A DNA stretch of 64,000 bases from Streptomyces liliifuscus (GTDB taxonomy: Bacteria; Actinomycetota; Actinomycetes; Streptomycetales; Streptomycetaceae). The notes beneath the pieces were generated by a model. It saw nothing but the letters and a program-made list of their open reading frames with translations. It did no database searches and was not told the DNA's origin. The DNA lies in NCBI RefSeq assembly GCF_016598615.1, contig NZ_CP066831.1, forward strand, positions 9,734,001-9,798,000, written 5' to 3'. A program made the position numbers and the translations under genes. Position 1 is the stretch's first letter. The number at the start of each line of letters is the position of its first letter. This document shows, piece after piece, positions 48,822 through 57,619 of the stretch.

Positions 48822-49772
48822 TCACCACTCGACAGCGAAGGCCCGTCCAGGGTTGACCGTCAGAACGCGCTCCACCAACGCCGCCCCCAGGGCGAGTTCG
48901 AGCCGAGGCCGAACCCGACGCAGCAGATACGGCATCCCGGGGCCGCCGTCGACCGAGCGGGCCCCGGCCGTCGTCGTGTCCCCGCCGAGCAGCAGCCGAT
49001 CCCCGAACCCGGCCTCGGCGAGGGCCCGCACGGCATCCGGCATCCGCCAGTCCGTCGCGTGGTTGGCCCGTGACGGTCCGTCAAAAGCCAGATAGGCACC
49101 GGTCTCCGCGGCCTGAAGGTGCACCACCGGGTCGGGCGAACGGTTGAGGTGCCCGAGGATCACCCGGTCAGGCGGCACCCCCAACTCCCCGCACAACAGG
49201 TCGAGTACGTCGAGCGCGCCCGTACCGAGTTCCAGGTGCACGGCGATGGGTGCCCCCGTAGCGTGATGCGCCTCGGCCGCCGCGGTCATCGTCCAGCGGG
49301 CGTGCGCGTCCAGGGCGTGGAACCCGCCTGCGACCTTGATGAATCCCGCCCGGACCCCTGACGTGGCCAGGCCCTCCGTCAGCTCGGCGACGAAGAGGTC
49401 CGCGAGCCCGTGCCGCAGACGGTCGATCGACTCGGGTGCGTAGTGGGCGGCCTGGTGCAGTCCGGTGGCGGCCATGATGTGAACCCCGGTGGCGCGGGCG
49501 AGCAGTGGCAGATCGGCGGCCCGCCGCCCCAGCCCGTACGGTGTCCACTGCACGACACTCCCGCCGCCCGCCGCACGGAACGCCACCAGCTCGGCCGTCG
49601 CAGCGGACGCGTCACGTAACTCCTGACCGGGGAGCAGCGGACTGCTGAGGAAGAGATGGTCGTGGGCGTCGCACACTCCCAACTCCGTTGGGGAGAGGTC
49701 CCCGAGGACCGTCCGTACGGTACCGACGGCAGGGAGCGCAGGGACCGGACGTGCCCCGCGCGCCGTGTTCAC
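48822..49772 (-). CDS. Phosphotriesterase-family metal-dependent hydrolase
   Basis: Amidohydrolase-superfamily enzyme of 316 residues. Metal ligands are in GVCDAHDHLF (HxH), the carboxylated-lysine candidate in AGFIKVAGGFH, then PIAVHLELGTG, ILGHLNRSPDP and GGDTTTAG (final Asp). Members include phosphotriesterases, lactonases and phosphotriesterase-homology proteins; specificity cannot be told. GTG 49772 overlaps the upstream stop (GTGA); GTG 49775 is an alternative. It is the last gene of a TetR/DUF4865-like/phosphotriesterase operon. Confidence 0.85.
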   Translation of the reverse strand: MNTARGARPVPALPAVGTVRTVLGDLSPTELGVCDAHDHLFLSSPLLPGQELRDASAATAELVAFRAAGGGSVVQWTPYGLGRRAADLPLLARATGVHIMAATGLHQAAHYAPESIDRLRHGLADLFVAELTEGLATSGVRAGFIKVAGGFHALDAHARWTMTAAAEAHHATGAPIAVHLELGTGALDVLDLLCGELGVPPDRVILGHLNRSPDPVVHLQAAETGAYLAFDGPSRANHATDWRMPDAVRALAEAGFGDRLLLGGDTTTAGARSVDGGPGMPYLLRRVRPRLELALGAALVERVLTVNPGRAFAVEW

Positions 49773-50353
49773 CACTGCCGCCCCCGCCGGAGCAGGTCAC
49801 GGTCCGGCGCCGAGAGATGCAGCACCCGGTACACCTCACCGGCCGCCTTGGGCGAGTCATGGGCCCAGAGCGAGAAATGCACGACCTCCCAGTGACGTGG
49901 ATCGACGGCGACAGCGGCACCGACGACCCCGTCCAGCGCGGCCAGCCGCCCGGTCACCCGCATCGCCTCCTCCGTCACCTCGGCAAGCGGTACTCCCTCC
50001 GGAATGCTCACGCGCCGACGCACCGCGACCTCGGGTGTGGCACCGGCGGCGCCCCCGTCCTCGTACGCGAGACCTGTCCAGTGCTGCACCGCAGGGCGCC
50101 CGAAGTCGTTCACGAGGCCCTGGAATCCCGGCCCCCAGAGGAAGGAGTTCATGCCCTCGGGTGTGTGCCACAGATAGAACGGCGCGTACTGGTTGACCAG
50201 CGAGCCGTCCACTCCGCGCTCGCGCAGCAGATAGGCCTTGAGGCCGAGCCCGTCCCAGTCGTCGAGCAGGTGCCCTACGCGGGCCACCCGGCCGCGGATG
50301 ACGTCCATGTCGTAGTCGGCGGGCAGGGTTATCTCGTACTGCATGGCGTGCAT
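49769..50353 (-). CDS. DUF4865-like protein
   Basis: Protein of 194 residues that matches my memory of the DUF4865 family; the name was not checked. It starts MHAMQYEITLPADYDMDVIRGRV, contains FYLWHTPEGMNSFLWGPGFQGLVNDFGRP and resembles dimeric alpha/beta-barrel (ferredoxin-like) proteins in outline. ATG 50353 has GGAGG 5 nt upstream. Its stop overlaps the phosphotriesterase start, and it lies 41 bp downstream of a TetR gene. Coupled translation suggests action in one pathway. No catalytic motif is visible. Confidence 0.75.
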   Translation of the reverse strand: MHAMQYEITLPADYDMDVIRGRVARVGHLLDDWDGLGLKAYLLRERGVDGSLVNQYAPFYLWHTPEGMNSFLWGPGFQGLVNDFGRPAVQHWTGLAYEDGGAAGATPEVAVRRRVSIPEGVPLAEVTEEAMRVTGRLAALDGVVGAAVAVDPRHWEVVHFSLWAHDSPKAAGEVYRVLHLSAPDRDLLRRGRQW

Positions 50354-50394
50354 CGATGCCTCCAACGGCTCCAACAGGTTCCGAGCGGTGGTGC

Positions 50395-50973
50395 CTAACC
50401 ATCCAGACGGGCAGGGGAGTTGAGGGCGAGCAGGGACAACAGTCCGCGAACTCCCGCGTCGAAGGCCGCGGTCGAGCCGGACGCCCGGGCCAGGACGTAC
50501 CCACCCTGAACCGTGGCGACGATCGTCGCGGCGATCTCCTCGCCGTCCAGCGAGGGCGCGAACTCGCCCCGCTCCCGGCCCTCCTCGACGAGCCCCGCGA
50601 GCCGCTCGCGCAGCCAGTCCAGCGTCTCGTCGAGGGGTGCACGCAGCTCGTCGTTCGCGATGACGTCCGGGTCCATGGTCAGCCGGCCGATCGGGCAGCC
50701 GCGCAGCACATCGCGCTCGCGACGCAGATACGCCTCGACACGCTCGTACGGAGAACCAGGGCCGCCCAGTACTCCCTCGGCGGTAGCGCGCATCTCCTCC
50801 GCCGTACGCCGGATCGCGGCGAGCGCCAGATCGGGCTTGCCGGCGAAGTGGTGGTACATGCTGCCCTGGCCCGCTCCGGCCTGCTGCTGGATCGCCTTCG
50901 GGCTCGTCCCCACGTACCCCCGCTCCCACAACAGCTCGCGCGTGGCCTCGATCAATCGCTCCGGAGTGCTCAT
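50395..50973 (-). CDS. TetR-family transcriptional repressor
   Basis: Regulator of 192 residues. The N-terminal helix-turn-helix is LIEATRELLWERGYVGTSPKAIQQQAGAGQGSMYHHFAGK, a TetR signature; the rest is an all-helical ligand domain. ATG 50973 (MSTPERL) is preferred because the alternative ATG at 50988 lies inside a 20-bp palindromic operator. It heads an operon with the DUF4865-like and phosphotriesterase genes and most likely represses itself and them. The inducer is unknown. Confidence 0.88.
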   Translation of the reverse strand: MSTPERLIEATRELLWERGYVGTSPKAIQQQAGAGQGSMYHHFAGKPDLALAAIRRTAEEMRATAEGVLGGPGSPYERVEAYLRRERDVLRGCPIGRLTMDPDVIANDELRAPLDETLDWLRERLAGLVEEGRERGEFAPSLDGEEIAATIVATVQGGYVLARASGSTAAFDAGVRGLLSLLALNSPARLDG

Positions 50974-50981
50974 GAAATCAC

Positions 50982-51001
50982 TGTACATACTAGTAGGTAC
51001 A
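50982..51001. promoter_or_regulatory. 20-bp TetR-type operator palindrome
   Basis: TGTACATACTAGTAGGTACA equals its reverse complement except at one symmetric base pair position (A/C at position 6 and its partner). It lies immediately upstream of the TetR ATG, consistent with autorepression of the operon. Confidence 0.7.
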
Positions 51002-51151
51002 GAATCGAGGGCAGCCGAGGAAGCAGCGGAACACCCCGTTCGTACTCCCGCGGAGGTACGCGCAGTGCCGCTGGCCGTACGACGACCCGGCCCCCCACCC
51101 GGCGCGAGTCTCGAAGCATCACCGGAACACCCACCGAGGAGATGACTTCAG

Positions 51152-51499
51152 ATGCAGACCCTGGCGCACTGGGACGGCGGGCCCGGCCCGTGGATCCTTC
51201 TCTTCCCGCTGATCTGGGCGGCCGTCGTGATCGGCGTAGTGACCGTCCTCCGCCGTACCGTGTGGCGCGGCCGTCGTGGCCCCTGGCGCGGCATGGACCG
51301 CACCGCGACGGACGTCCGCCCGACCGGCGACTCGCCGATCGCGATGCTCGGCTGGCGCTTCGCCTCCGGCGAGATCGACGAGGACGAGTACTGGCGTCGG
51401 CTCTCCGTCCTCGACGAGCAGTTCGGACGCACCGATTTCAGCCGCACGGACTTCGGCCGCACCGACTTCGGTCGTACGGGCAAGGGCGGTGCGGCATGA
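51152..51499 (+). CDS. SHOCT-domain membrane protein
   Basis: Small protein of 115 residues. A membrane helix (about 15-35, ILLFPLIWAAVVIGVVTVL) is followed by a basic linker and a SHOCT-like motif (SPIAMLGWRFASGEIDEDEYWRRLSVL). The tail is three RTDF repeats of 15 bp each (51428-51472). ATG 51152 has GAGGAG upstream. Its stop overlaps the ABC ATPase ATG (ATGA), so it is the first gene of the export operon, perhaps regulating or anchoring the transporter. SHOCT function is not well defined. Confidence 0.8.
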   Translation: MQTLAHWDGGPGPWILLFPLIWAAVVIGVVTVLRRTVWRGRRGPWRGMDRTATDVRPTGDSPIAMLGWRFASGEIDEDEYWRRLSVLDEQFGRTDFSRTDFGRTDFGRTGKGGAA

Positions 51500-52275
51500 G
51501 CACCGCGACCGCCACGAAGGCCACGCGGACCGCGGCACGTGTCGCCGACGCCGTGAAGGTGTACGGCAGCGGCGACACCGCCGTCCGGGCCCTGGACGGG
51601 GTGAGCGTCACCTTTCGGGCCGGACGCTTCACCGCGATCATGGGGCCCTCGGGCTCCGGCAAGTCCACCCTGATGCACTGCGCGGCCGGTCTGGACACCC
51701 TCACCTCGGGCGCCGCGTTCATCGGCGACACCGAGCTGAGCAGCCTCGACGACCGCCGCCTCACCCTCCTGCGGCGCGACCGCATCGGCTTCGTCTTCCA
51801 GGCGTTCAACCTGGTCCCGACGCTGACCGTCGCGGAGAACATCACGCTGCCCAGGGACCTCGCGGGCGGCCGGGGCGACGCCTCGTCGCAGGAGTGGATC
51901 GACGCGCTCGTCGACGTGGTCGGCCTGCGCGACCGGCTGCACCACCGGCCCTCCGAACTCTCCGGCGGCCAGCAGCAACGCGTCGCCGTGGCAAGGGCGT
52001 TCGCCGGCCAACCCGACGTCGTCTTCGCCGACGAGCCGACCGGCAACCTCGACTCGCGCTCCGGCGAGGAGGTCCTGAACCTCCTCGGCCGGGCCGTACG
52101 CCAGATGGACCGCACGGTCGTCATGGTCACCCACGACCCGGTCGCCGCCGCACACGCCGACGAGGTCGTCTTCCTCGCCGACGGCTGCCTCGTCGACCGG
52201 ATGGAAGCACCCACGGCCGACAAGGTCCTGGACCGTATGAAGGCCTTCGACAGCAAGGGAGCGCCGCCGGCATGA
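51496..52275 (+). CDS. LolD/MacB-type ABC transporter ATP-binding protein
   Basis: Cytoplasmic ATPase of 259 residues. Walker A GPSGSGKST is at about residues 51-59, the signature is ELSGGQQQRV, Walker B VVFADEPTGNLD and the H-loop VMVTHDP. The EPTGNLDS sequence is typical of the MacB/LolD/FtsE exporter ATPases. ATG 51496 and the stop overlap both neighbours by 4 bp. It energises the FtsX-like permease at 52272-54833, probably for efflux or envelope signalling. Confidence 0.92.
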   Translation: MSTATATKATRTAARVADAVKVYGSGDTAVRALDGVSVTFRAGRFTAIMGPSGSGKSTLMHCAAGLDTLTSGAAFIGDTELSSLDDRRLTLLRRDRIGFVFQAFNLVPTLTVAENITLPRDLAGGRGDASSQEWIDALVDVVGLRDRLHHRPSELSGGQQQRVAVARAFAGQPDVVFADEPTGNLDSRSGEEVLNLLGRAVRQMDRTVVMVTHDPVAAAHADEVVFLADGCLVDRMEAPTADKVLDRMKAFDSKGAPPA

Positions 52276-54833
52276 ACGCCTCCGTGCGCATCAGCGTCTC
52301 GTCCCTGCGCGCGCACAAGCGCCGCTTCGCCGGTACGTTCCTGGCGGTGCTCCTCGGCGTCGCCTTCCTGGCCGGCACCCTCGTCATGGGCGACACCCTG
52401 CGCGCCAGCTTCGACACGATGTTCGGCAACGCCACGAGCGGCACCGACGCGGTCGTCCGCAGCGCCGGCACCATCACCACGCCGGGCGAGAGCCAGGGCG
52501 TACGGCAGCCCGTCGACACCGACCTGGTGACGGCCGTCGAGAAGGCCCCGGGTGTCGCGGCAGCGGAGCCCGACATCCAGGGGGCCGGCCAGCTCGTCGG
52601 CGCGAACGGCAAGCCCATCGGCGGTCAGGGCCCACCCACCCTCGCGGGCAACTGGATCGACGACCCGAAGCTCAACTCCTACCAACTTGCCGAAGGCCGT
52701 GCCCCGTCCAAGTCCGGCGAGGTCGTCGTCAACCGGGGCGCCGCCGAGAAGGGCGACCTGAGGATCGGCGACACGACGACCCTGCGGACCCCCGACCCGG
52801 TCAAGGTCACGATCGTCGGCCTGGCGACCTTCGGCGGCGAGGACGGCATGGCCCAGGTGACCTACACGGGCATGACGCGGTCCGACGCCGAGAAGTACCT
52901 GACCGCGAAGCCCGGCGAGGCCGCGAGCATCCTGGTGCGGGCCGGGCCCGGTACCGGTCAGCAGGAACTCGTCGACGCCCTGACTCCCGTACTGCCCAAG
53001 GGGGTTGAGGCGATCACCGGCCAGGAGCTGGCCGCGGAGAACACCGACATGATCTCCGGGCAGTTCCTGTCGCTCTTCACCACCTTCCTGCTGGTGTTCT
53101 CCGGTGTGGCGCTGCTGGTCGCGACCTTCTCCATCCACAACACCTTCGCGATCGTCGTCGCCCAACGCACACGCGAGAACGCCCTGTTGCGCGCTCTCGG
53201 TGCCTCACGCAGGCAGGTCACCGCGTCGACCCTGGTCGAGGCGAGTGTCGTCGCCGTGGTCGCGTCCGCCGCCGGACTCGCGGGCGGCATCGGCATCGCG
53301 GCCGGGCTCCAGGCACTGTTCCCGGCCATCGGATTCCCGTTCCCCGAGGGCGACTTGGTGATCAGCGGGCTGTCCATGATCCTGCCGCTCGCGGTCGGCA
53401 TCGTGGTCTGCATCGGCTCGGCGCTGCTGCCCGCCGTACGCGCCGGGCGCACCGCACCACTGGCGGCGCTGCGGGAGACCGCCGTCGACCAGTCCGGCGC
53501 GTCCCGCACCCGTGCCGTCGTGGGCACCGGTCTCGCCGCGCTGGCGATCGCCGTCACACTGACCGGCGTCACCGTCAGCCCGTCCCTCTGGCTCGCCGGA
53601 AGCGGCGCGATCCTGGCGCTCGCCGCCTTCGTGGTCCTCGGCCCGGTCGCCTCGACCACAGCCGTACGCGTCCTCGGCAGCCCGCTCGACAAGCTGCGCG
53701 GCGTCACCGGCGGCCTGGCCAGGCGCAACGCCCTGCGCAGCCCCAAGCGGACCGCCGCCACCGCCAGCGCGCTGATGATCGGCGTCGCCGTCGTGTCACT
53801 GTTCACGGTCTTCGGCGCCTCGCTGAAGGCCACCATGGACCAGACGGTCTCCCGTTCCTTCGCGGGCGACGTCGCGGTGAGCACTCCGTCGTTCGGCGCG
53901 GGCGGCAGCGGACTGAGCCCGCGGCTCGCCCCCGCGATCGCCGAGCGGCCCGAGGTCGACACGGCGGTCGGACTCGGCCGCGGTGTCGCCGAAGTCGACG
54001 GCAAGGGGCGGGCGTTGACCGTCACCAACCCGGTCGCGCTGGAGCGCACCTTCGACCTCGGCGACGTACAGGGCTCGATGCGGAACCTCGGCGACGACGG
54101 CATCGCCATCACCGAGAACGAGGCCGACAAGCAGGGCCTCAAGACCGGTGACACCGCCCAACTGGCGTTCACCGACGGCAAGAAGCAGACCTTCACGGTC
54201 CGCGCGGTCTACGGCCAGTCCGAGCTGGCGGGCGACTATGTCATCACCCGCGACGCCTGGGCCCCGCACCGCACCCAGGACTCCGACACGCTCGTGGCCG
54301 TCACCTTCAAGGACGGCGTGAGCGCGGCCGACGGCAAGGCGGCGGTCGAGAAGGTCGCGACGGCGTACGGCAATCCGGAGGTGCAGACCCGCGACGAGTA
54401 CGCGCAGTCCTCGGCCGGCGGCATCGACATGATGCTCACCCTGGTCTACGCGCTCCTCGCGCTCGCGGTGCTCATCGCGCTGCTCGGCATCGCCAACACG
54501 CTGACCCTCGCGGTCCACGAACGCACCCGCGAACTCGGCCTGTTGAGGGCCGTCGGGCAGACCAGGGCGCAGCTGCGCGCCATGGTCCGCTGGGAGTCGG
54601 TGCTCGTCGCCGCGTTCGGCACGGTGGGTGGACTCGCGCTCGGCGGATTCCTCGGCTGGGTGCTCGTCAAGGCGTCCGACGGAGCGTCCGCCAGCGCCTT
54701 CGCCTTCGCGATGCCGCCGTTCCAGCTCACGGTGGTGGCCCTCGTGGGGGTCGCGGCCGGAGCCCTCGCGGGCCTGCGCCCGGCCCGGCGGGCGGCACGC
54801 CTCGACGTACTGCGCGCCATCGCCACCGAGTAG
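52272..54833 (+). CDS. FtsX-like ABC permease with duplicated halves
   Basis: Membrane permease of 853 residues. An N-terminal helix (RFAGTFLAVLLGVAFLAGTLVMG) is followed by a large extracytoplasmic domain, an FtsX block of three helices (FLSLFTTFLLVFSGVALLVATFSIHNTF), a second helix/extracytoplasmic unit and a final FtsX block (LLALAVLIALLGIANTLTLAVHERTRELGLLRAVG). This is the usual layout of actinobacterial single-chain MacB-type permeases. ATG 52272 overlaps the ATPase stop. Its 3' end enters a decayed 30-bp repeat, so the C-terminus is part of that array. The substrate, perhaps a lipid or antimicrobial, is unknown. Confidence 0.9.
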   Translation: MNASVRISVSSLRAHKRRFAGTFLAVLLGVAFLAGTLVMGDTLRASFDTMFGNATSGTDAVVRSAGTITTPGESQGVRQPVDTDLVTAVEKAPGVAAAEPDIQGAGQLVGANGKPIGGQGPPTLAGNWIDDPKLNSYQLAEGRAPSKSGEVVVNRGAAEKGDLRIGDTTTLRTPDPVKVTIVGLATFGGEDGMAQVTYTGMTRSDAEKYLTAKPGEAASILVRAGPGTGQQELVDALTPVLPKGVEAITGQELAAENTDMISGQFLSLFTTFLLVFSGVALLVATFSIHNTFAIVVAQRTRENALLRALGASRRQVTASTLVEASVVAVVASAAGLAGGIGIAAGLQALFPAIGFPFPEGDLVISGLSMILPLAVGIVVCIGSALLPAVRAGRTAPLAALRETAVDQSGASRTRAVVGTGLAALAIAVTLTGVTVSPSLWLAGSGAILALAAFVVLGPVASTTAVRVLGSPLDKLRGVTGGLARRNALRSPKRTAATASALMIGVAVVSLFTVFGASLKATMDQTVSRSFAGDVAVSTPSFGAGGSGLSPRLAPAIAERPEVDTAVGLGRGVAEVDGKGRALTVTNPVALERTFDLGDVQGSMRNLGDDGIAITENEADKQGLKTGDTAQLAFTDGKKQTFTVRAVYGQSELAGDYVITRDAWAPHRTQDSDTLVAVTFKDGVSAADGKAAVEKVATAYGNPEVQTRDEYAQSSAGGIDMMLTLVYALLALAVLIALLGIANTLTLAVHERTRELGLLRAVGQTRAQLRAMVRWESVLVAAFGTVGGLALGGFLGWVLVKASDGASASAFAFAMPPFQLTVVALVGVAAGALAGLRPARRAARLDVLRAIATE

Positions 54834-54960
54834 TGGGGTGGGCACGCCATCGCCGCCGAGTGGGCGGGCGGGCGTGCCACCTCCACCGAGCGGACCCACG
54901 GATGCGCACCCGCCACCGAGTGGACCGAACCGCGGGCCTTCGCCACCGAGCGGAGGAGGA
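54811..54960. repeat. Decayed 30-bp tandem repeat, five units, starting inside the permease stop region
   Basis: Units begin at 54811, 54841, 54871, 54901 and 54931. The core CGCCACCGAG (or one-base variants CGCCGCCGAG, CTCCACCGAG) sits at the same place in each, at 54821, 54851, 54881, 54911 and 54941. The first unit encodes the last residues and stop of the permease; the rest is non-coding and ends 20 bp before the next gene's stop. Confidence 0.85.
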
Positions 54961-54979
54961 GGCCCCGGTCACCGCCCGG

Positions 54980-55513
54980 TCAGCCGGCAACGGCCGACCG
55001 GGCGGGAGCGTGTCCGGTCCTGAGCGTGCCGGCGGCGTGCTCCACCTCCGCGAAACTGCGCGCGGGCGACTCGGCGGCCGCGCCGTACGGCGGGCAGGCG
55101 GGCAGACCCGCCGTGGCGGAGGCGGCCGGAAGGGTGAACCACACGACCTTCCCCGACTCGCCGTCCGGCCGCACACCCCAGCTCTCGCTGAACGCGGCGA
55201 CCATCGCGAGCCCACGTCCGCAGGTCGCGGAGGAGTCGGCCTCCCGCACCTCGGGAAGGCGCGGGTCGTTGTCGTGCACCGAGACGGTGAGCCGGTCGAG
55301 CAGCAGCTCGATCTCCACGGTGCACAGCTTGTCGGGCAGGGCGTGCCGGTGGACGTTGGTCAACAGCTCTGTCACACCGAGCGCGGCCCGGTCTATCAAG
55401 GGATCCAGATGCCAGTAGCGCAATTGCGCAGATACGATTCTGCGGACCTGGCCGATCCGCGACGGCAGGGCTTGGAGCTCCACCGTGCAATGCCTGCTTG
55501 GCTGGCTGATCAC
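54980..55513 (-). CDS. SpoIIAB/RsbW-type histidine kinase-like ATPase (anti-sigma factor type)
   Basis: Protein of 177 residues with a GHKL ATPase domain: N-box ALGVTELLTNVHRHA, G1 box VHDNDPRLP and G2 region CGRGLAMVAAFSESWG. No phosphoacceptor domain is present, which is the form of RsbW/SpoIIAB anti-sigma or partner-switch kinases, numerous in Streptomyces. About 40 C-terminal residues after the domain are low-complexity. GTG 55513 has GGGGAG 8 nt upstream; longer starts are not supported. No sigma-factor gene is adjacent. Confidence 0.83.
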   Translation of the reverse strand: MISQPSRHCTVELQALPSRIGQVRRIVSAQLRYWHLDPLIDRAALGVTELLTNVHRHALPDKLCTVEIELLLDRLTVSVHDNDPRLPEVREADSSATCGRGLAMVAAFSESWGVRPDGESGKVVWFTLPAASATAGLPACPPYGAAAESPARSFAEVEHAAGTLRTGHAPARSAVAG

Positions 55514-55740
55514 GGCTGCGACTCCCCGAATTGAGGTCCGGAAGAAGACGGAGTACGGATCCAGCGGGCGGCCTGCGCGCAAACGACCGCCTGCGGTTGG
55601 TGCCCGGCGGGCTGGTTCGCAGCGTTATCGCCGGTAAACCCAGAGTGACGTGAGAACAGCGTGACGCAGGAGGTTCGGTCCCGCAAGTCGTTGTGTCCGT
55701 GGCGATGTCCCCGGCAACCGGGCCGACAACGCGAGGGCTC
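55514..55740. other. Gene-free spacer
   Basis: This 227-bp stretch lies upstream of the anti-sigma-type gene and downstream of the small gene at 55741-56064. It probably holds the promoter of the former. I see no clear repeat, hairpin or open frame in it. Confidence 0.4.
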
Positions 55741-56064
55741 TCAGCGCCCGCGCCCCGCCGCCTTGCGCACGGCCTCGATGAACCGGCTGGCAGCCGGTGG
55801 GCCCGGTTCCCCCGGAGCCGGATCGTGTTCCCCCAGTGTCAGCAGATAGCGCGTGCCGTTGACGTCCGCCAAGGCCCGGTCGTCATGGGCGAACCAGGGC
55901 TTCGACGCCCGGACCGCCTGCACCGGCGCGCTGTCGATCTCGCTGCCGTAACTGGTGAGCAACTCCAGCCTGCCGTCGCTGATCCGGACCTGTCCGGCCC
56001 GGGTGAGCGAACGCAGCCTCTTTCCGATCCGCACGCCCGTGGCCGTGAACTCCGGCTCCGCCAT
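55741..56064 (-). CDS. Small conserved-looking protein of unknown function
   Basis: Protein of 107 residues I do not recognise by name. It begins MAEPEFTATGVRIGKRLRSL and alternates strand-like segments (AGQVRISDGRLELLTSYGSEIDSAPVQAV, ADVNGTRYLLTLGEHD) in a pattern like a PH-like or small beta-barrel domain, ending in a helix. No signal peptide, membrane helix or metal motif. ATG 56064 has AAGGGGG 8 nt upstream, a good start. It stands alone, divergent from the Cds1-like gene. Confidence 0.7.
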   Translation of the reverse strand: MAEPEFTATGVRIGKRLRSLTRAGQVRISDGRLELLTSYGSEIDSAPVQAVRASKPWFAHDDRALADVNGTRYLLTLGEHDPAPGEPGPPAASRFIEAVRKAAGRGR

Positions 56065-56446
56065 GTGCCCCGCCCCCTTGTGCGCTTCGGCCTCTGTGCC
56101 TGGGTCTTGCCACGTTTGCTGCTGTCCGGCCGCACCTGCTTCGGTCCGGCCGCGCCGCGACCCGGGTGGATCCCGCTCCAGTGTGCGTCCCCGCCCGGAC
56201 CGGCGTCCCATGCGGTGCAGTCTGCCCGCCTTCGGTGTCGAGCACCAGTGCGCATGACGACGTCACGGGTGCTCTCCGGCGCACTCGCGCGAATGCGCCC
56301 CCCCACCGTCCGACGCGAGCTGCGCCAGGGGTTCCTTTGAGGTGCTCAAAGGTGTGTTTATGCAGGTGAGAAGCGTGCGGAAGGTGCATATGATCGAGGT
56401 GTCCGACCGCGTGAACCGGCGTCGGCACAACCGAAGGAGCCCCGCC
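56065..56446. promoter_or_regulatory. Divergent promoter region upstream of the Cds1-like gene
   Basis: A 382-bp stretch without a convincing gene. A weak plus-strand promoter, TTGAGG (56337-56342), 16-bp spacer, TATGCA (56359-56364), and a further TATGAT (56389-56394), precede the gene by 50-110 bp. The upstream half shows nothing I can name. Confidence 0.35.
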
Positions 56447-57580
56447 GTGACCACCCCACAGCAGGCCCGCACCCATGAGCCGATGGCCACACTCGATGTC
56501 GATCACAGCGACGCGGAGTACCGGCACTGGCTCAAAGAAGCCGTACGGAAGGTCCAGGCCGACGCGAACAGATCGGCCGACACCCACCTCCTGCGCTTCC
56601 CGCTGCCCGAGGGATGGGGCATCGACCTCTACCTCAAGGACGAGTCCACCCACCCCACCGGCAGCCTCAAGCACCGCCTGGCCCGCTCGCTGTTCCTGTA
56701 CGGCCTGTGCAACGGCTGGATCCGCCGCGACCGTCCCGTCATCGAGGCGTCCAGCGGCTCCACCGCCGTCTCCGAGGCGTACTTCGCGAAGCTCATCGGG
56801 GTGCCCTTCATCGCCGTCATGCCCCGCACGACCAGCCCCGAGAAGTGCCGCCTGATCGAATTCCACGGCGGACAGTGCCATTTCGTGGACGACCCGCGGA
56901 CGATGTACGCGGAGTCGGCGGCCCTCGCGGCCGAGACCGGCGGACACTACATGGACCAGTTCACCTACGCGGAGCGGGCCACCGACTGGCGCGGCAACAA
57001 CAACATCGCCGAATCGATCTACCGTCAGCTGGAGTTGGAGCGCTACCCCGAACCGGCCTGGATCGTCGCCACGGCCGGCACGGGTGGCACGTCGGCGACC
57101 ATCGCCCGGTATGTGCACTACATGCAGCACAACACCCGTATCTGTGTGGCCGATCCGGAGAACTCCTGTTTCTTCGAGGGCTGGACCACGGGTGACGCGG
57201 ACGTCACCACCGACTGCGGGTCGCGCATCGAGGGCATCGGCCGGCCGCGGATGGAACCGAGCTTCGTGCCGGGGGCCATCGACCGGATGATGAAGGTGCC
57301 GGACGCGGCGAGCGTGGCCGCCGTGCGGGCACTGGAGGCGGCCATCGGGCGCAAGGCGGGGGGCTCGACCGGTACGGGGTTGTGGAGCGCGCTGAAGATC
57401 GTGGCGGAGATGGTGGCCGCGGGGCGGACGGGGAGCGTGGTGACTCTGTTGTGCGACCCCGGTGACCGCTATCTGGACAAGTACTACTCGGACGAGTGGG
57501 TGGCCGGTCAGGGGCTGGACATCGAGCCGTACGCTGCGGCGATCTCGTCGCTGTTGGCGACGGGGGTTTGGCCGGATTGA
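56447..57580 (+). CDS. CysK-family PLP enzyme, likely L-cysteine desulfhydrase Cds1
   Basis: PLP enzyme of 377 residues. The PLP lysine is in HPTGSLKHRLA, the substrate loop is ASSGSTAVSEAYFA, and the phosphate loop is TAGTGGTSATIAR. The SGST and PTGSLKHR variants and the length match the Cds1 cysteine desulfhydrases of actinobacteria, which release sulfide and pyruvate, better than cysteine synthase. GTG 56447 has AAGGAGC 6 nt upstream; the frame is open to 56342. It differs from the PLP enzyme at 29226 in having the normal lysine context. A hairpin and dispersed repeat follow its stop. Confidence 0.78.
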   Translation: MTTPQQARTHEPMATLDVDHSDAEYRHWLKEAVRKVQADANRSADTHLLRFPLPEGWGIDLYLKDESTHPTGSLKHRLARSLFLYGLCNGWIRRDRPVIEASSGSTAVSEAYFAKLIGVPFIAVMPRTTSPEKCRLIEFHGGQCHFVDDPRTMYAESAALAAETGGHYMDQFTYAERATDWRGNNNIAESIYRQLELERYPEPAWIVATAGTGGTSATIARYVHYMQHNTRICVADPENSCFFEGWTTGDADVTTDCGSRIEGIGRPRMEPSFVPGAIDRMMKVPDAASVAAVRALEAAIGRKAGGSTGTGLWSALKIVAEMVAAGRTGSVVTLLCDPGDRYLDKYYSDEWVAGQGLDIEPYAAAISSLLATGVWPD

Positions 57581-57619
57581 GGAGTTCGCTGCGCGTGCAA
57601 CTGCGTCTGCGGGTGCGTC

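Noticed and set aside
54811..54960. 30-bp periodic repeats as a CRISPR array
   Set aside because: Only a 10-bp core is conserved, no palindromic repeat or unique spacers of proper length exist, and no cas gene is present.
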